Shown here one piece after another: positions 16,886-26,511 of a stretch of 33,182 bases of DNA (position 1 is the stretch's first letter; every line of letters starts with the position of its first letter). This stretch comes from an uncultured Ellagibacter sp. (GTDB lineage: Bacteria > Actinomycetota > Coriobacteriia > Coriobacteriales > Eggerthellaceae): NCBI GenBank assembly GCA_934654815.1, contig CAKUGU010000025.1:1-33182 (forward strand), read 5' to 3'. Both the position numbers and the translations under genes were made by a program. The notes under the pieces are model-generated. The model was not told the origin of the DNA. It did not search any database and worked only from the letters and a program-made list of their open reading frames with translations.

Positions 16886-19024
16886 ATGACCGCGCGACGC
16901 GTCGAATCGTGTTTGCTCGCCCTAGTGCTTGCGCTTGGCGTCTGTTTTCCTAACCTTGCCTTTGCCGATGACGCGCCGTCGGGCGGGTCGGGCGACTCGG
17001 GCTCATCGGGCGGCGAAACCCCGACGCCCGACGCTCCGGAAACCGACATCCCCACCGAAGGCACGTGCGGCGAGAACGCGAAATGGTCGTACGACAAGGA
17101 CACGAACGTGCTCACTATCGAGCCTGTGTCCGACAAGATCGCGTCTGCTTCGGTCAATGCGGCCGGTTGGGTTGCTTGGGCGCCCGAAATCAAGACCGTC
17201 GAGGTGAAGACGGGCATAACGTCCATCAAATCCGGTGTCTTCGCAGGTCAACCTTTCACGTCCATCTCCATCGCCGACACGGTTACCTCTCTTGGTGCCG
17301 GCGCCTTCTCCGCCTGTGCCTCGCTTTCTCGGTTCGAAGGTGGCGAAGGCTTAACGGCGATCGGCGACACCACGTTCTCCGGCTGCACTGCGCTTTCCGA
17401 AATCGACGGGCTCGGGAACGTGAAGACGATCGGCGCGAGTGCGTTTGCCGGTTGCACCTCGCTTGCGAGCTACCCGTTCTCGAGTGCGCTCACCTCGATC
17501 GACAGCCTCGCGTTCTCCTACAGCGGTCTTACCTCCCTGGAGTTGCCCAACTCGCTCACTTCGGTTGGCGACCAGGTGTTTTCGTTCTGCACTGAACTCG
17601 CGTCGGCGTCGCTTTCTTCCAATCTCGCCTCCCTTGGCCGGCAGACGTTCCGCTCGTGCGTGAACCTCAAGAGCGTGGACACGCTCGGCAAGGTCAACGA
17701 GATCATGGATGGCACGTTCGACGGGTGCAGCCTGCTTACGTCCCTTCCCTCGTTCTCGGGCGTCAAGAAGATCGACCGGAACGCGTTCCGCAACTGCGCG
17801 CGCGCCTTTGCCGCGGGGCTCGACATCCCCGCTTCGGTCGACGAGATCGCTGGAGGAGCGTTCGAGGGCTGCGATGCGCTCGGGCAAATCGAGTTTCTCG
17901 GTAACGCCCCGACCATCTCGTCGACGGCCTTTGCCGACGTGACGGCGAAGGCCGTCTACCCGTCGGGCAACGCCACCTGGACGAAGAGCCGCAAGAAAAA
18001 CTACGGCGGCAACCTGACCTGGTACGCGCGTATGTCCGACGGCACGCTGTCGCGCGACACCTACAACACCGGCTTCAAGGAGGAGTCGCTCGGCGAGGGC
18101 GCGTACAAGGAGGCGCAGTTCGACGACGACACGCTCGGGTACTCCTACAGCATCAAGGTGCCGAAGGACGGCCCGGTCAGGTTCAACTATTATTGGGACC
18201 TTCCCTGCGCGCATAACTATTTCCATATCGAGGTCGTCGATGCCGAAGGCGACGCCGTCCTGCAGAAAGACGTCTACTACAGTTTCAAGAACGGCGACTG
18301 CTCGTTCACGCAGGCCGAGACGCTGTCGGCGGGCACGTACCGCATCCAGATCTCCTACCGCGTGGGGCACCACGGCGAGAAGGCGTCGATGATGGTCCAG
18401 TACACGACGGCCTCGCCGTATTCCGACGTTTCCCCTGATGCCTGGTACTACGGTGCCGTCTTCAGCGCGTCGGCCGACGGTCTCATGACGGGTTACGGCG
18501 GCGGGACGTTCGGGCCTGGCGATTCCCTCACGCGTGCGCAGGCGGCGACGATCCTCTGGCGCTACTTCATGCCGACGGAGTCGAAGACCTACGTGCAGTC
18601 GCAGGCGAAGAACCTCACGAAGATGGACGACGTCGCCGACGGCGCGTTCTACACCGGCGCCGCGAACTGGGCGGTCGACAAGGGCATCATCCATGGCGTT
18701 GTGGGGGAGGACGGGAAAGCGCGCTTCGACCCCGACGCGAAAATCCCGCGCTCGCAGCTCTGCGTCATGATCGCCAATGCGGCGGCCGAGCTTTCCGGCG
18801 CGAAGCCTGAAAACGAGAGCCACGACAAGCTCGACGCCATGCCCGACGCGGCGGATGTTCCCAACTGGGCAGCCGATTCCATCGCGTGGTGCCTGAACGA
18901 GGGCGTGGTGAACGGCGTGGATGAAGGCGGCACGCGCTATGTGCGTCCCAGCTCCATCGTCGACCGCGCCACCATGGCCCAGATGATGGTGAACGCCATA
19001 GGGAACGGTGCGCTTTCGCGATAA
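16886..19024 (+). CDS. Secreted BspA-like leucine-rich-repeat protein with three SLH domains
   Basis: The product is 712 residues. A signal peptide ends near AFA-DD (after about residue 27), followed by a Gly/Ser/Pro-rich spacer. Residues about 60-370 are BspA-type (LRR_5) repeats, recognisable by recurring units such as FSGCTALSEI, FAGCTSLAS and FEGCDALGQI. A beta-rich region follows (about 375-505). Three S-layer-homology domains start near residues 511 (YSDVSPDAWYYGAV), 579 (MDDVADGAFYTGAAN) and 651 (MPDAADVPNWAADSI). SLH domains hold proteins non-covalently to cell-wall polymers, so this is a surface protein, perhaps binding host or neighbouring-cell ligands. Start ATG 16886 has a perfect AGGAGG; the upstream open frame to 16781 is not needed. 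Confidence 0.9.
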   Translation: MTARRVESCLLALVLALGVCFPNLAFADDAPSGGSGDSGSSGGETPTPDAPETDIPTEGTCGENAKWSYDKDTNVLTIEPVSDKIASASVNAAGWVAWAPEIKTVEVKTGITSIKSGVFAGQPFTSISIADTVTSLGAGAFSACASLSRFEGGEGLTAIGDTTFSGCTALSEIDGLGNVKTIGASAFAGCTSLASYPFSSALTSIDSLAFSYSGLTSLELPNSLTSVGDQVFSFCTELASASLSSNLASLGRQTFRSCVNLKSVDTLGKVNEIMDGTFDGCSLLTSLPSFSGVKKIDRNAFRNCARAFAAGLDIPASVDEIAGGAFEGCDALGQIEFLGNAPTISSTAFADVTAKAVYPSGNATWTKSRKKNYGGNLTWYARMSDGTLSRDTYNTGFKEESLGEGAYKEAQFDDDTLGYSYSIKVPKDGPVRFNYYWDLPCAHNYFHIEVVDAEGDAVLQKDVYYSFKNGDCSFTQAETLSAGTYRIQISYRVGHHGEKASMMVQYTTASPYSDVSPDAWYYGAVFSASADGLMTGYGGGTFGPGDSLTRAQAATILWRYFMPTESKTYVQSQAKNLTKMDDVADGAFYTGAANWAVDKGIIHGVVGEDGKARFDPDAKIPRSQLCVMIANAAAELSGAKPENESHDKLDAMPDAADVPNWAADSIAWCLNEGVVNGVDEGGTRYVRPSSIVDRATMAQMMVNAIGNGALSR

Positions 19025-19089
19025 CGTTGCCGAATGCGCCGCTTTCGCATGCGCGGGCGTCGCGCCTTGCCGAATTTCCCTACCACTTT

Positions 19090-19119
19090 AGCCGCCTACA
19101 GTATTGTGGGCGGCTTTTT
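19090..19119 (+). terminator. Rho-independent terminator after the surface protein gene
   Basis: A 10-bp stem, AGCCGCCTAC (19090-19099) with GTGGGCGGCT (19106-19115, one U-G wobble), loop of six, then a five-T run at 19115-19119. Confidence 0.85.
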
Positions 19120-19171
19120 CGTTTCGTGAGGGTACTCTGTACGGGAAACCGACCCAGAGAAAGGGGATTCC

Positions 19172-20092
19172 ATGTACAAAGTGCACTGCCTGAACAACAT
19201 CTCGGAAAAAGGTCTCGCGCTTCTCTCCTCCGACTACGAGCTGACGGACGACGTGTCCGATGCCGACGTCATCTTGGTCCGCAGCGCGAACATGCATGAC
19301 ATGGAATTCTCCGACAAGCTCAAAGCCGTCGCGCGTGCGGGCGCGGGCGTGAACAACATCCCGCTCGAGGCGCTCGCTGAGCGTGGCATCCCCGTGTTCA
19401 ACACGCCGGGCGCGAACGCGAACGCGGTGAAGGAGCTCGTGCTGTGCGCGCTGCTCCTCGCTGCGCGCGACGTGGTCGGCGGTGCTACTTGGTGCCGCGC
19501 AAACGCGGAGGACGAGAACATCGCGAAGAGCGCCGAGAAGGCGAAGAAACAGTTCGCGGGCACGGAAATTCTCGGCAAGACCTTGGGCGTCATCGGCTTG
19601 GGGGCCATCGGCCGTCTCGTCATCCCCGCAGCCGAGGCGCTCGGGATGAAGACGGTGGGCTACGACCCGTTCCTCGACGCCGATCGCGCGGCTTCGATTT
19701 CCCCCAACCTGCGTTTCACCGACGACCTGCTCGATCTGTGCGCGTCCTGCGACTACATCACCATCCACGTTCCGGCGACGCCTTCCACGAAGGGCATGAT
19801 CGGGGAAGCGGAAATCGCCGCGATGAAGGATGGCGCCGCCTTCCTCAACTTCTCGCGCGACACGCTCGTCGACAACGCCGCCATGCGCGCCGGCCTCGAA
19901 TCCGGGAAGATCCGCCGCTACGTTACCGACTTCGCAACGCCTGAGGTCATGGCGATGGAGGGCGCGCTCGTGCTGCCCCACCTGGGAGCATCGACTGCCG
20001 AGGCCGAGGAGAACTGCGCGGAGATGGCCGTGCGAGAGGTCATGGACTACCTCGAAACGGGGACGAAGACGCACTGCGTCAACATGAAGTAG
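19172..20092 (+). CDS. D-2-hydroxyacid dehydrogenase, SerA-like without ACT domain
   Basis: A 306-residue NAD-dependent D-isomer-specific 2-hydroxyacid dehydrogenase. The Rossmann motif is GVIGLGAIGR (residues 139-148). The catalytic triad can be assigned: R229 in NFSRDTLVD, E258 in VTDFATPEV (with the conserved D253) and H270 in LPHLGAST. It closely resembles the short clostridial type of 3-phosphoglycerate dehydrogenase, which lacks the C-terminal regulatory ACT domain, so serine biosynthesis is the most likely role. Related enzymes reduce other 2-oxoacids. No serC or serB lies beside it. AAAGGGG precedes the ATG. It converges with the activase gene, which acts on 2-hydroxyacyl-CoA chemistry; that link may be coincidental. 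Confidence 0.82.
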   Translation: MYKVHCLNNISEKGLALLSSDYELTDDVSDADVILVRSANMHDMEFSDKLKAVARAGAGVNNIPLEALAERGIPVFNTPGANANAVKELVLCALLLAARDVVGGATWCRANAEDENIAKSAEKAKKQFAGTEILGKTLGVIGLGAIGRLVIPAAEALGMKTVGYDPFLDADRAASISPNLRFTDDLLDLCASCDYITIHVPATPSTKGMIGEAEIAAMKDGAAFLNFSRDTLVDNAAMRAGLESGKIRRYVTDFATPEVMAMEGALVLPHLGASTAEAEENCAEMAVREVMDYLETGTKTHCVNMK

Positions 20093-20096
20093 ATTC

Positions 20097-20124
20097 CAGG
20101 AAGTCCCGATTTTGGGACTTCCTG
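20097..20124. terminator. Hairpin between convergent serA-like and activase genes
   Basis: CAGGAAGTCCC (20097-20107) pairs perfectly with GGGACTTCCTG (20114-20124), loop GATTTT. It fills the 33-bp gap between the two convergent stops. There is no T-run on either side, so it may be a bidirectional terminator of a weak kind or a 3'-end stabiliser. Confidence 0.55.
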
Positions 20125-20125
20125 C

Positions 20126-23100
20126 CTATAGCCCGTCCTTTTTCCTTTTCGCCGCCTCGACTGCGAGCCTGATGCGGTTCTCCCTGTTGAGAGCCGACGA
20201 TTCCGGGTCATAGTCGACGACGGTGATGGGCATGTCGGGCCAGCGTCGCCCGAACTCGCGCAAAAAACCGCGCGCATGCACGTGCGCCTTCATGCAGCCG
20301 AAGCTCTGCAGGTAGATCACGCAATCGACGCCCTTGTGTGCGAAGGTGTCGAGCTGGTCGAGGTAGCGCACGTCCTCGACGAAGAGGCGTGCGGCATCGG
20401 GCATCTCGACCTCGCATCCGAGCGAGCGCAGCAGCTTGACGATGTTGTCGTTCATGAACGCGTCGAAGCATAGAAGCGGGTTGCCGACGATTCCCACGCG
20501 CACCGCGTTGCCGCTTCCCTTGGAGGGTGTATCGCTTGCGGCGCTACTCGTAGGGCGCGCGATTCGACAGCCGCTCCGTGTGCCGTCGCCGTTTCCGAGA
20601 GAATCCTCCCAGACGATTTCAGGACGCATCCCGCACAGGCGCCATACGGTATGGCCGAGCCCGTCGAGAAGGCATTGGTTGCAGATGTATGGCACATGCA
20701 GCCGTTCGACCTGGTGGTTCTCCCGAACCGCATGCAAGGCTTTGGCCATGAGAGCGGCTGCGGTGAAGCATACGTCTCCTGGAATCTCACGTCGGGCAGT
20801 CTCGACGTCGGACTCCGTCACGGGAGTCTTCATGACCCATATGTCGGATACGACGGGCGAATCGCTGCCCGTCTTCGCTTTTTCGGCGCCATCGTCACGC
20901 GCTGAAATCTGCGGTGTGGGCGAGGAAGACGGGCATCCCGGATTGTGTTCCGCTTGCATGGTGCTCTCGGCGGCTTTCCTTTTCCCCATAAGCTCGATGG
21001 ACTCGGCAAGTGTTCGCAGGCGGATGCTGATATGCGCCTTGTCGGAAAGGTCGTCGATCTTAAGCGCTGTGAAGGGCTTGCCAGCGGTTTCAAGCGCGTC
21101 GCGTGCGTCCTCCAGGCTCAACGCGTCGTACCCGCAGCCGAACGACTGAAGGCAGACCAGGTCGATGCGGTCGCTCGCCGCTGCGAAGCGGGCCAGGCGC
21201 GCAAGGTGCTTGCCGGGTTTCCACGGCGGGCAAGCGGGGTCGCGGGGTGCGCGCTTCGCCCATTTCTCAAGGCTCGTTGGGCTTAAGATGCCGAAGCCGA
21301 GCCGCCCGAGCATGCGATCGACTTCTCGCATGAGGCGCGGGTCGCTATGGTAAGGGCGCCCCGCGACGACGATCGCATGGTTGCCCTCGTCTTCCCCGAG
21401 CCATGAGATGACGCGCTCGTTTGCTTGCTCGATCTGCGAAAACACCTGTTCCTGAACGCGAAGGGCCTCCTGGACGGCCGCGTCGAGCTCCCCTCGCTCC
21501 AAGGGTGCCTCAGGCGGGCAAAGTTGTCCGAGTGCCTGATGAAGCGCTTCGACGTCATCCGGGCTGTCGGCGATGCGGCTTGCCTTGAAGGAGCTCAACT
21601 TCGGGGCGCAGAGCGTGGCTTTCCCCTCTGCGAACGCGGGTACGGCATCGGCAAGCGCCAAGGCGTACTCGCAGGCGACCGCGCAGTGCCCTGCCCGGGT
21701 GAAATGCGGCATGAACACCGCGTCGGCCCCGGCTTCCAGTAGATCGAACAGGCGCGTGTGCGCCATTTTCGCCGGGAAGCACACGCCTTCCGCCGGCACG
21801 GTCGCGAGCGCCTCCCGCTCGCATCTCTCGCCGCGTGCGTCGTCGGGCACGAGCACCGAAAAACCGAGGCGCGCGAAAAGCGTGTGCCAGAAGGGAAGAT
21901 ATTCATAGGTTTCGAAGCAGTTCATGATACCGACGCGACGCTCGCCGCGCCTACCCGTCGAAACTCGGTCGCCGAACCGACCGAGGATGCGCTGCTCGGC
22001 GGCGATGGCATTCGGAGCGCTCTGCGACGACGAAGCACTCGAGCAATCCGCGCGCACACCGTCTGCAACCGTTTCCGCAGCTCGCGGGACAGGTGCCTGA
22101 TTCTGCGCGTAATCGAAGCTTTCCGCCTTCGGGCAGCGGTTCCCGCTCACGAGCCGTCGTCCGCCCCCAAAGTCGGCAACGGAAAGCGAGCAGTTGTTCG
22201 CGCATCCAGGGCAACGGACCGAGAAGCGCTTCACGTCGAGTGCGAGCAATTCATCTGCCAAAAGAAGCGCGCTCGCAATGGCTTCCGAATCTCCCTGGCG
22301 CTTTGCCTGGGCATGCGCCCTCTCGCGCGCGACGAGCGCCGACCCGATCGCTCCCATAAGGTGCGCCGAATCGGGCCGTATGGCCTCGACGCCGCATATC
22401 TTCTCGAAGGCGCGCAGCACGGCATCGGATTTGAATGCGCCGCCTTGAACGACGATCCTGTCGCCTAAGGTGCCGACGCGTTTGGCGCCGATGATGCGGT
22501 ACAGCGCGTTCTTCACCACGGAATAGGCGATGCCGGCGGCCAAATCGGGCATGCTCGCCCCGATCTTCTGCGCATGACGGATGCGCGACGTCATGAACAC
22601 GGTGCACTTCGTCCCCAGGTCAACAGGGTTTTCCGCCGTAAGCGCCGCTTCGCAGAACGCGTACGGCGTTGTTTTGAGGGAATGCGCTGTCCCTTCGATG
22701 AACGATCCGCAGCCCGACGAGCACGCCTCGTTCAGGATGGCGTTCGATATCATGCCGTTCCGCATCCACAGCGCCTTCATGTCTTGCCCGCCGATGTCGA
22801 AGACGAACGTGGCGTCGGGGACAAGCTCGAGCGCCGCGCGGGCGTGGGCGGTCGTCTCGACGATACCCGAGTCGACGCCGAGCGCCGCGCGCAGTAGCTT
22901 CTCGCCGTAGCCGGTCGCCGTCGAATGCGCTACCCATGTGGGAGTGTGGCTGCTCGCGTAGGCGTGAGGCATCGCCTGACGGAACTCGAGCAGCATCTCG
23001 GTCGCGGTGGCGAGCGCGTCCCCGCGAACGGGCCGGTAGCAGGAATGCACGAGGTTCTTCTCGTCATCCAGCACGGCCATCTTCACTGTGGTCGAGCCTG

Positions 23101-24076
23101 CATCGATCCCCACGTAAAGGGGCCCTTCGGAATCGAACAGGCGCTTGCGGGGGAAGTCGACCGCCTTGTGCCGCGCTTCGAACGCTTCCCTCTCTTCGGT
23201 GCTTGAGAAGAGCGGCTCGAGCCTGACCAGGTCGTCTTCGGGGCTTTTCGCGCTGCGGATGCGCGCTTCGAGCTCTCCAAGCGAGGTCTCGACGTTGCCT
23301 TTTGCCTCGCCTGCGCAAATCGCCGCACCTCGGGCCGTGAACAGGTGCGCGTCCCTCGGCTTGATGCCGCATCCCCGCTTAAGGCCGAGCGCCATGCGGA
23401 AACGCCTCGTCAGCTCGGGAATGTGTTCGAACGGTCCGCCGAGGAAGACGACCGTCCCCGAAATAGGGCGCCCGCAGGCAAGGCCGGTGACGGTCTGCCG
23501 CACGACCGCCTCGAGCGCGCTCGCCGCGATGTCGCTCTTCTTCGCGCCGGAATTCAAAAGGGGCCGAACGTCGGTCTGGGCGAACACGGCACAGCGCGAG
23601 GCGATGGGGTAGATTCGGTTCGCGCCACCCGCAAGCCGGCTCATCTCCGACGACCTCACGCCGAGCATGAAGGCGATCGTGTCGATGAAACCGCCCGTGC
23701 CGCCGGCGCACGTGGCGTTCATGCGTTGCTCGGGGTTGCCCGAAAGGTACATCACCTTCGCATCCTCGCCTCCGAGCTCGACGACGGCGTCGGCTTCGGG
23801 GTAGGCTTCCTCGACGGCCCGCGTGGTCGCGACGACTTCCTGAACGAAGGGAAGGCCGAGCATGTCGGCAAGCGCGATTCCCGCCGACCCCGTAACGGCC
23901 GCACGACCGTGTAAATCGCCGTAGCGCCAGGCGAGGTTATGCAGGACGTCGGTCAAGGTCTCGCGGATGTTGGAAAGATGGCGCTGGTAAACGGAGTGCA
24001 GGGGAACCCCATCCTCGTCGAGGATGACGACTTTCACCGTCTTCGATCCGGCGTCGATGCCAAAGCGGTATGCCAT
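20126..24076 (-). CDS. Giant fused 2-hydroxyacyl-CoA dehydratase activase-type protein
   Basis: The product is 1316 residues. It has two ASKHA ATPase domains of the BadF/BcrA/HgdC type: the first begins with FGIDAGSKTVK (about residue 5) and the second with VGIDAGSTTVK (about 322). Both keep the cysteines that bind the bridging [4Fe-4S] cluster in HgdC: C123 and C162 in the first, C456 and C491 in the second. A cysteine group follows (C622, C625, C629, C648). From about 700 come DUF2229-like and HgdB-like segments with GIMNCFETYEYLPFWHTLF, then two LQSFGC motifs. Such activases use ATP to inject an electron into a radical 2-hydroxyacyl-CoA dehydratase; the true role of the long fused form is not settled. 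GGAGGGA precedes the ATG. LuxR-2 lies 58 bases upstream on the same strand. Confidence 0.85.
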   Translation of the reverse strand: MAYRFGIDAGSKTVKVVILDEDGVPLHSVYQRHLSNIRETLTDVLHNLAWRYGDLHGRAAVTGSAGIALADMLGLPFVQEVVATTRAVEEAYPEADAVVELGGEDAKVMYLSGNPEQRMNATCAGGTGGFIDTIAFMLGVRSSEMSRLAGGANRIYPIASRCAVFAQTDVRPLLNSGAKKSDIAASALEAVVRQTVTGLACGRPISGTVVFLGGPFEHIPELTRRFRMALGLKRGCGIKPRDAHLFTARGAAICAGEAKGNVETSLGELEARIRSAKSPEDDLVRLEPLFSSTEEREAFEARHKAVDFPRKRLFDSEGPLYVGIDAGSTTVKMAVLDDEKNLVHSCYRPVRGDALATATEMLLEFRQAMPHAYASSHTPTWVAHSTATGYGEKLLRAALGVDSGIVETTAHARAALELVPDATFVFDIGGQDMKALWMRNGMISNAILNEACSSGCGSFIEGTAHSLKTTPYAFCEAALTAENPVDLGTKCTVFMTSRIRHAQKIGASMPDLAAGIAYSVVKNALYRIIGAKRVGTLGDRIVVQGGAFKSDAVLRAFEKICGVEAIRPDSAHLMGAIGSALVARERAHAQAKRQGDSEAIASALLLADELLALDVKRFSVRCPGCANNCSLSVADFGGGRRLVSGNRCPKAESFDYAQNQAPVPRAAETVADGVRADCSSASSSQSAPNAIAAEQRILGRFGDRVSTGRRGERRVGIMNCFETYEYLPFWHTLFARLGFSVLVPDDARGERCEREALATVPAEGVCFPAKMAHTRLFDLLEAGADAVFMPHFTRAGHCAVACEYALALADAVPAFAEGKATLCAPKLSSFKASRIADSPDDVEALHQALGQLCPPEAPLERGELDAAVQEALRVQEQVFSQIEQANERVISWLGEDEGNHAIVVAGRPYHSDPRLMREVDRMLGRLGFGILSPTSLEKWAKRAPRDPACPPWKPGKHLARLARFAAASDRIDLVCLQSFGCGYDALSLEDARDALETAGKPFTALKIDDLSDKAHISIRLRTLAESIELMGKRKAAESTMQAEHNPGCPSSSPTPQISARDDGAEKAKTGSDSPVVSDIWVMKTPVTESDVETARREIPGDVCFTAAALMAKALHAVRENHQVERLHVPYICNQCLLDGLGHTVWRLCGMRPEIVWEDSLGNGDGTRSGCRIARPTSSAASDTPSKGSGNAVRVGIVGNPLLCFDAFMNDNIVKLLRSLGCEVEMPDAARLFVEDVRYLDQLDTFAHKGVDCVIYLQSFGCMKAHVHARGFLREFGRRWPDMPITVVDYDPESSALNRENRIRLAVEAAKRKKDGL

Positions 24077-24134
24077 GGGTCCCTCCGATGCGCGGCTTAT
24101 CCCAATGCCGCCGTTTCAGCGCGCGTGCGCGGGC

Positions 24135-25847
24135 TTATCGGCGTTGCTGGTCTTTCTCCTGGTCGAGAGCCTCGCGCTTAGCGGTTTCGACCATGCTCAG
24201 AAGCTCCTGCTGCGTGTGGATGTCGAGCTTGCGGTAAATGTGGTTGATATGCGTCTTCGCGGTGCTCTTGGAGATGCACAGCTCTTCCTGGATGAACGAG
24301 GCGTTATGCCCCTTCGCAAGGAGGAACATGACCTCGGTCTCGCGACGCGAAAGCAGATAGCGGTCGGCGATGGCCTCGCATTGCGCGTGGAAACGTCCTT
24401 TCGCCTTCTTGCCGTCATCGGTTTCCTGGGGCGATGACGAAGGTGCGCTCTCGGGCGGCTCGGCGATGCTGCTGTTGCCGCTGCTTTCGCTGTTGCCTGC
24501 CGTGTTCGTTCCCTCCGATTTCGCGTTCAGCTGGGCAATGTGCTCCTTAAGCGACTCGGTGCCCTGGTCGGGGTGCCCACCTTCGGCCGACGGCGACATG
24601 ACGATCGCCTTCACCTCGCGTTGGCGCGGCGAGATGGCGTGGGCCACGACGAGGCAGAGCATGACGAGAAGCGCCCCGCTCGAATCGGCGAGCGCGCTGC
24701 TCGTGAACCCGAAGCCTAAGTCGGGATCCATGGCGAACAGCGTGCCGAAGGTCGACGCGAGCGCGAGCGTGCCCCGCCCGATGCCGAACACGAAGATGGG
24801 CGAGAGCCTGAACTCCTGCGCGAGGTCGGCGAAGAAGATCCACATGAGCGCCTCGAAGCACATGTATCCGGCGACAAGCGCCAAACATGCGGGCGTGAAG
24901 CTCGCGGTATGGAGGAAGGGCAGCGAGAACGCCGAAAGCGCGATGAACGGCATGAGCGTTCGGAAGATGAGGTCCCAGTGCCCTTCGTTCTTCGCCACGA
25001 AGATGGTCGCAAAGGTGATGATCATGCCGAGGCACGTGCCCGCCCCGATGACGAGCAGCGTCGTGAAGTCGGCAGCGGGAAGCACGATCTGGTTTGCGGT
25101 GGTGCGCAGGGCGCCCAGGGCAAAGCCGAAGACGGCTACGGGCACGATGAGGCGCACGAGGAACTGCGCGGGCTTCACCGAAAGCGGGTGGAAGATGGGG
25201 ATCTCGCGACGGCGGTAGTACGGAATAGGCGTCAGGCGCCACAGGATGAACGCCTCGGCAACGGGCAGAAGCCCCGTGATGACGCCGCCAGCCAAAGGCG
25301 GGATGGCATGGGAGAGCACCATATAAAGAGCGATTCCCAAAGCGACGGAGACGGCGGTGTTCAAAATGATCGTGCTGAACTCGTAACGCGCGAACGCGGT
25401 ACCCCACAGCACGATGATAAGGCTCGACCCAAGTCCCGTGGCAAGTCCGGCGACGATCATCGCGAGCATGCCGATCGGCCCGCCGGCGGGAATGAGGAAC
25501 GAAGCGTAGGTGCCCAGGCAGGTAAGCCCGGCGGCGAGCCCGAGCGCCTGCTTCGACACATAGAAGCGCAAGAACATCTGGTTCGTGCAGCCAAGCGCGA
25601 TAAGCGCCGCGCCGAACGACACGAGTGAAAGGATGAGCACGATGAACGAGCAGCTGAAAGCTCCGTTCGCGAGGGGCTCGAAGGGGATGTCCGTCCCGAA
25701 AAGCGATCCCGCGCTGAACATCGCGGCGTAGATCCACGCTTGATGGAAGCCGTATCCCAGGGAAAGGGTGTTGAGCTCCGCCGAGGCATCGGTGCCGTCT
25801 TCCTTGCTGGCGACAGTGATAGTTACGTGCGGAAAAACAGATGCCAT
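24135..25847 (-). CDS. Membrane-embedded LuxR-family regulator (LuxR-2), divergent from the MFS transporter
   Basis: The product is 570 residues: about twelve hydrophobic segments (roughly 35-415), a Ser/Glu/Pro-rich linker and a C-terminal LuxR HTH with YLLSRRETEVMFLLAKGHNA, then QEELCISKSTAKTHINHIY and KLDIHTQQEL. It has the same plan as LuxR-1 but differs in the HTH recognition region (STAKTHINHI against NTIRTHSKRI), consistent with a different operator. ATG 25847 is chosen because AGGGGA stands about 10 bases upstream; the open frame to 26033 is otherwise unsupported. It probably controls the divergent transporter through the ATCAACC dyad at 26129. Because the activase gene follows 58 bases downstream, it may be co-transcribed with it. 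Confidence 0.85.
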   Translation of the reverse strand: MASVFPHVTITVASKEDGTDASAELNTLSLGYGFHQAWIYAAMFSAGSLFGTDIPFEPLANGAFSCSFIVLILSLVSFGAALIALGCTNQMFLRFYVSKQALGLAAGLTCLGTYASFLIPAGGPIGMLAMIVAGLATGLGSSLIIVLWGTAFARYEFSTIILNTAVSVALGIALYMVLSHAIPPLAGGVITGLLPVAEAFILWRLTPIPYYRRREIPIFHPLSVKPAQFLVRLIVPVAVFGFALGALRTTANQIVLPAADFTTLLVIGAGTCLGMIITFATIFVAKNEGHWDLIFRTLMPFIALSAFSLPFLHTASFTPACLALVAGYMCFEALMWIFFADLAQEFRLSPIFVFGIGRGTLALASTFGTLFAMDPDLGFGFTSSALADSSGALLVMLCLVVAHAISPRQREVKAIVMSPSAEGGHPDQGTESLKEHIAQLNAKSEGTNTAGNSESSGNSSIAEPPESAPSSSPQETDDGKKAKGRFHAQCEAIADRYLLSRRETEVMFLLAKGHNASFIQEELCISKSTAKTHINHIYRKLDIHTQQELLSMVETAKREALDQEKDQQRR

Positions 25848-26128
25848 AAAGCAAATCCCCTGGTTCGTTCTCAGTGCGTTTTCGGTATATGCGGCATCGA
25901 ATCGCCTCATCCTTGGCGGCAAAGGCGCTAAACCTATCAGCCCGATGCTCGACGCCCATGATAGCGCAAATTCTCGCGCTATTCGCTTGGGTAGGGAGCA
26001 AACTTCGCTTCTCTCTACGAAAGCTGCCACCAATCGTGGGCCTCACTACCCTTAAAAGGGAAGGGAATCGCATTTTCATCGCCCGAAAACGCCGCTTTAC
26101 GGGTAAAATCGGGGACACAGACGCAAAT

Positions 26129-26147
26129 ATCAACCCATGAGGTTGAT
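26129..26147. promoter_or_regulatory. ATCAACC operator, site 1 (MFS gene)
   Basis: ATCAACC-CATGA-GGTTGAT is a perfect 7-5-7 dyad. Its centre is about 36 bp before the possible -35 at 26174, where a LuxR-type activator could bind. The same dyad occurs at 29192, and a one-mismatch version at 32958. Confidence 0.65.
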
Positions 26148-26456
26148 GCTGCTGGGCAAATAGAACCCCATGGTTCGACGCTCATACCGTTCGCCTTACG
26201 TAAAGTACCGTTTGTCTGTTCGCCGGTGATTTACTACCGCTGGCTGCAGGGGATAGATTGACAAACCAATCAGAGAACTCGGAAAGGGGGACAAGGCACG
26301 CACGGCTTCTCGCAGCGGGGCCGGAGGCACCGAAGCTTCCGCAATACCCGGTATTGGATGATCACTACCTGTGGTTGTGGAATCTGGTCTCGGGCACAAA
26401 GGCTTGCCGCACCATGTTCTTGCCGTAGTGCAAAAGGGGAGTAATTGCACAGGGCG

Positions 26457-26511
26457 ATTCGCTTTAGGGATAAAGGCGAATGCGCTCGAGCTTGAGTCGG
26501 GATACTCAAGC
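26457..26511 (+). other. Paired stem-loops in the MFS leader, next to the ribosome-binding site
   Basis: ATTCGC-TTTA (26457-26466) pairs with TAAAG-GCGAAT (26471-26481, one bulged G; loop GGGA). The second stem, GCTTGAGT (26490-26497) with ACTCAAGC (26504-26511), has loop CGGGAT. The ribosome-binding site AAAGGAGGG follows about 11 bases later. They could stabilise the mRNA or affect translation. Neither ends in a T-run, so they do not look like terminators. Confidence 0.5.

Noticed and set aside
19172..24076. SerA-like dehydrogenase and activase as one 2-hydroxyacid fermentation operon
   Set aside because: The genes are convergent with a hairpin between them, so they are not co-transcribed, and the dehydrogenase best resembles serine-biosynthesis enzymes.
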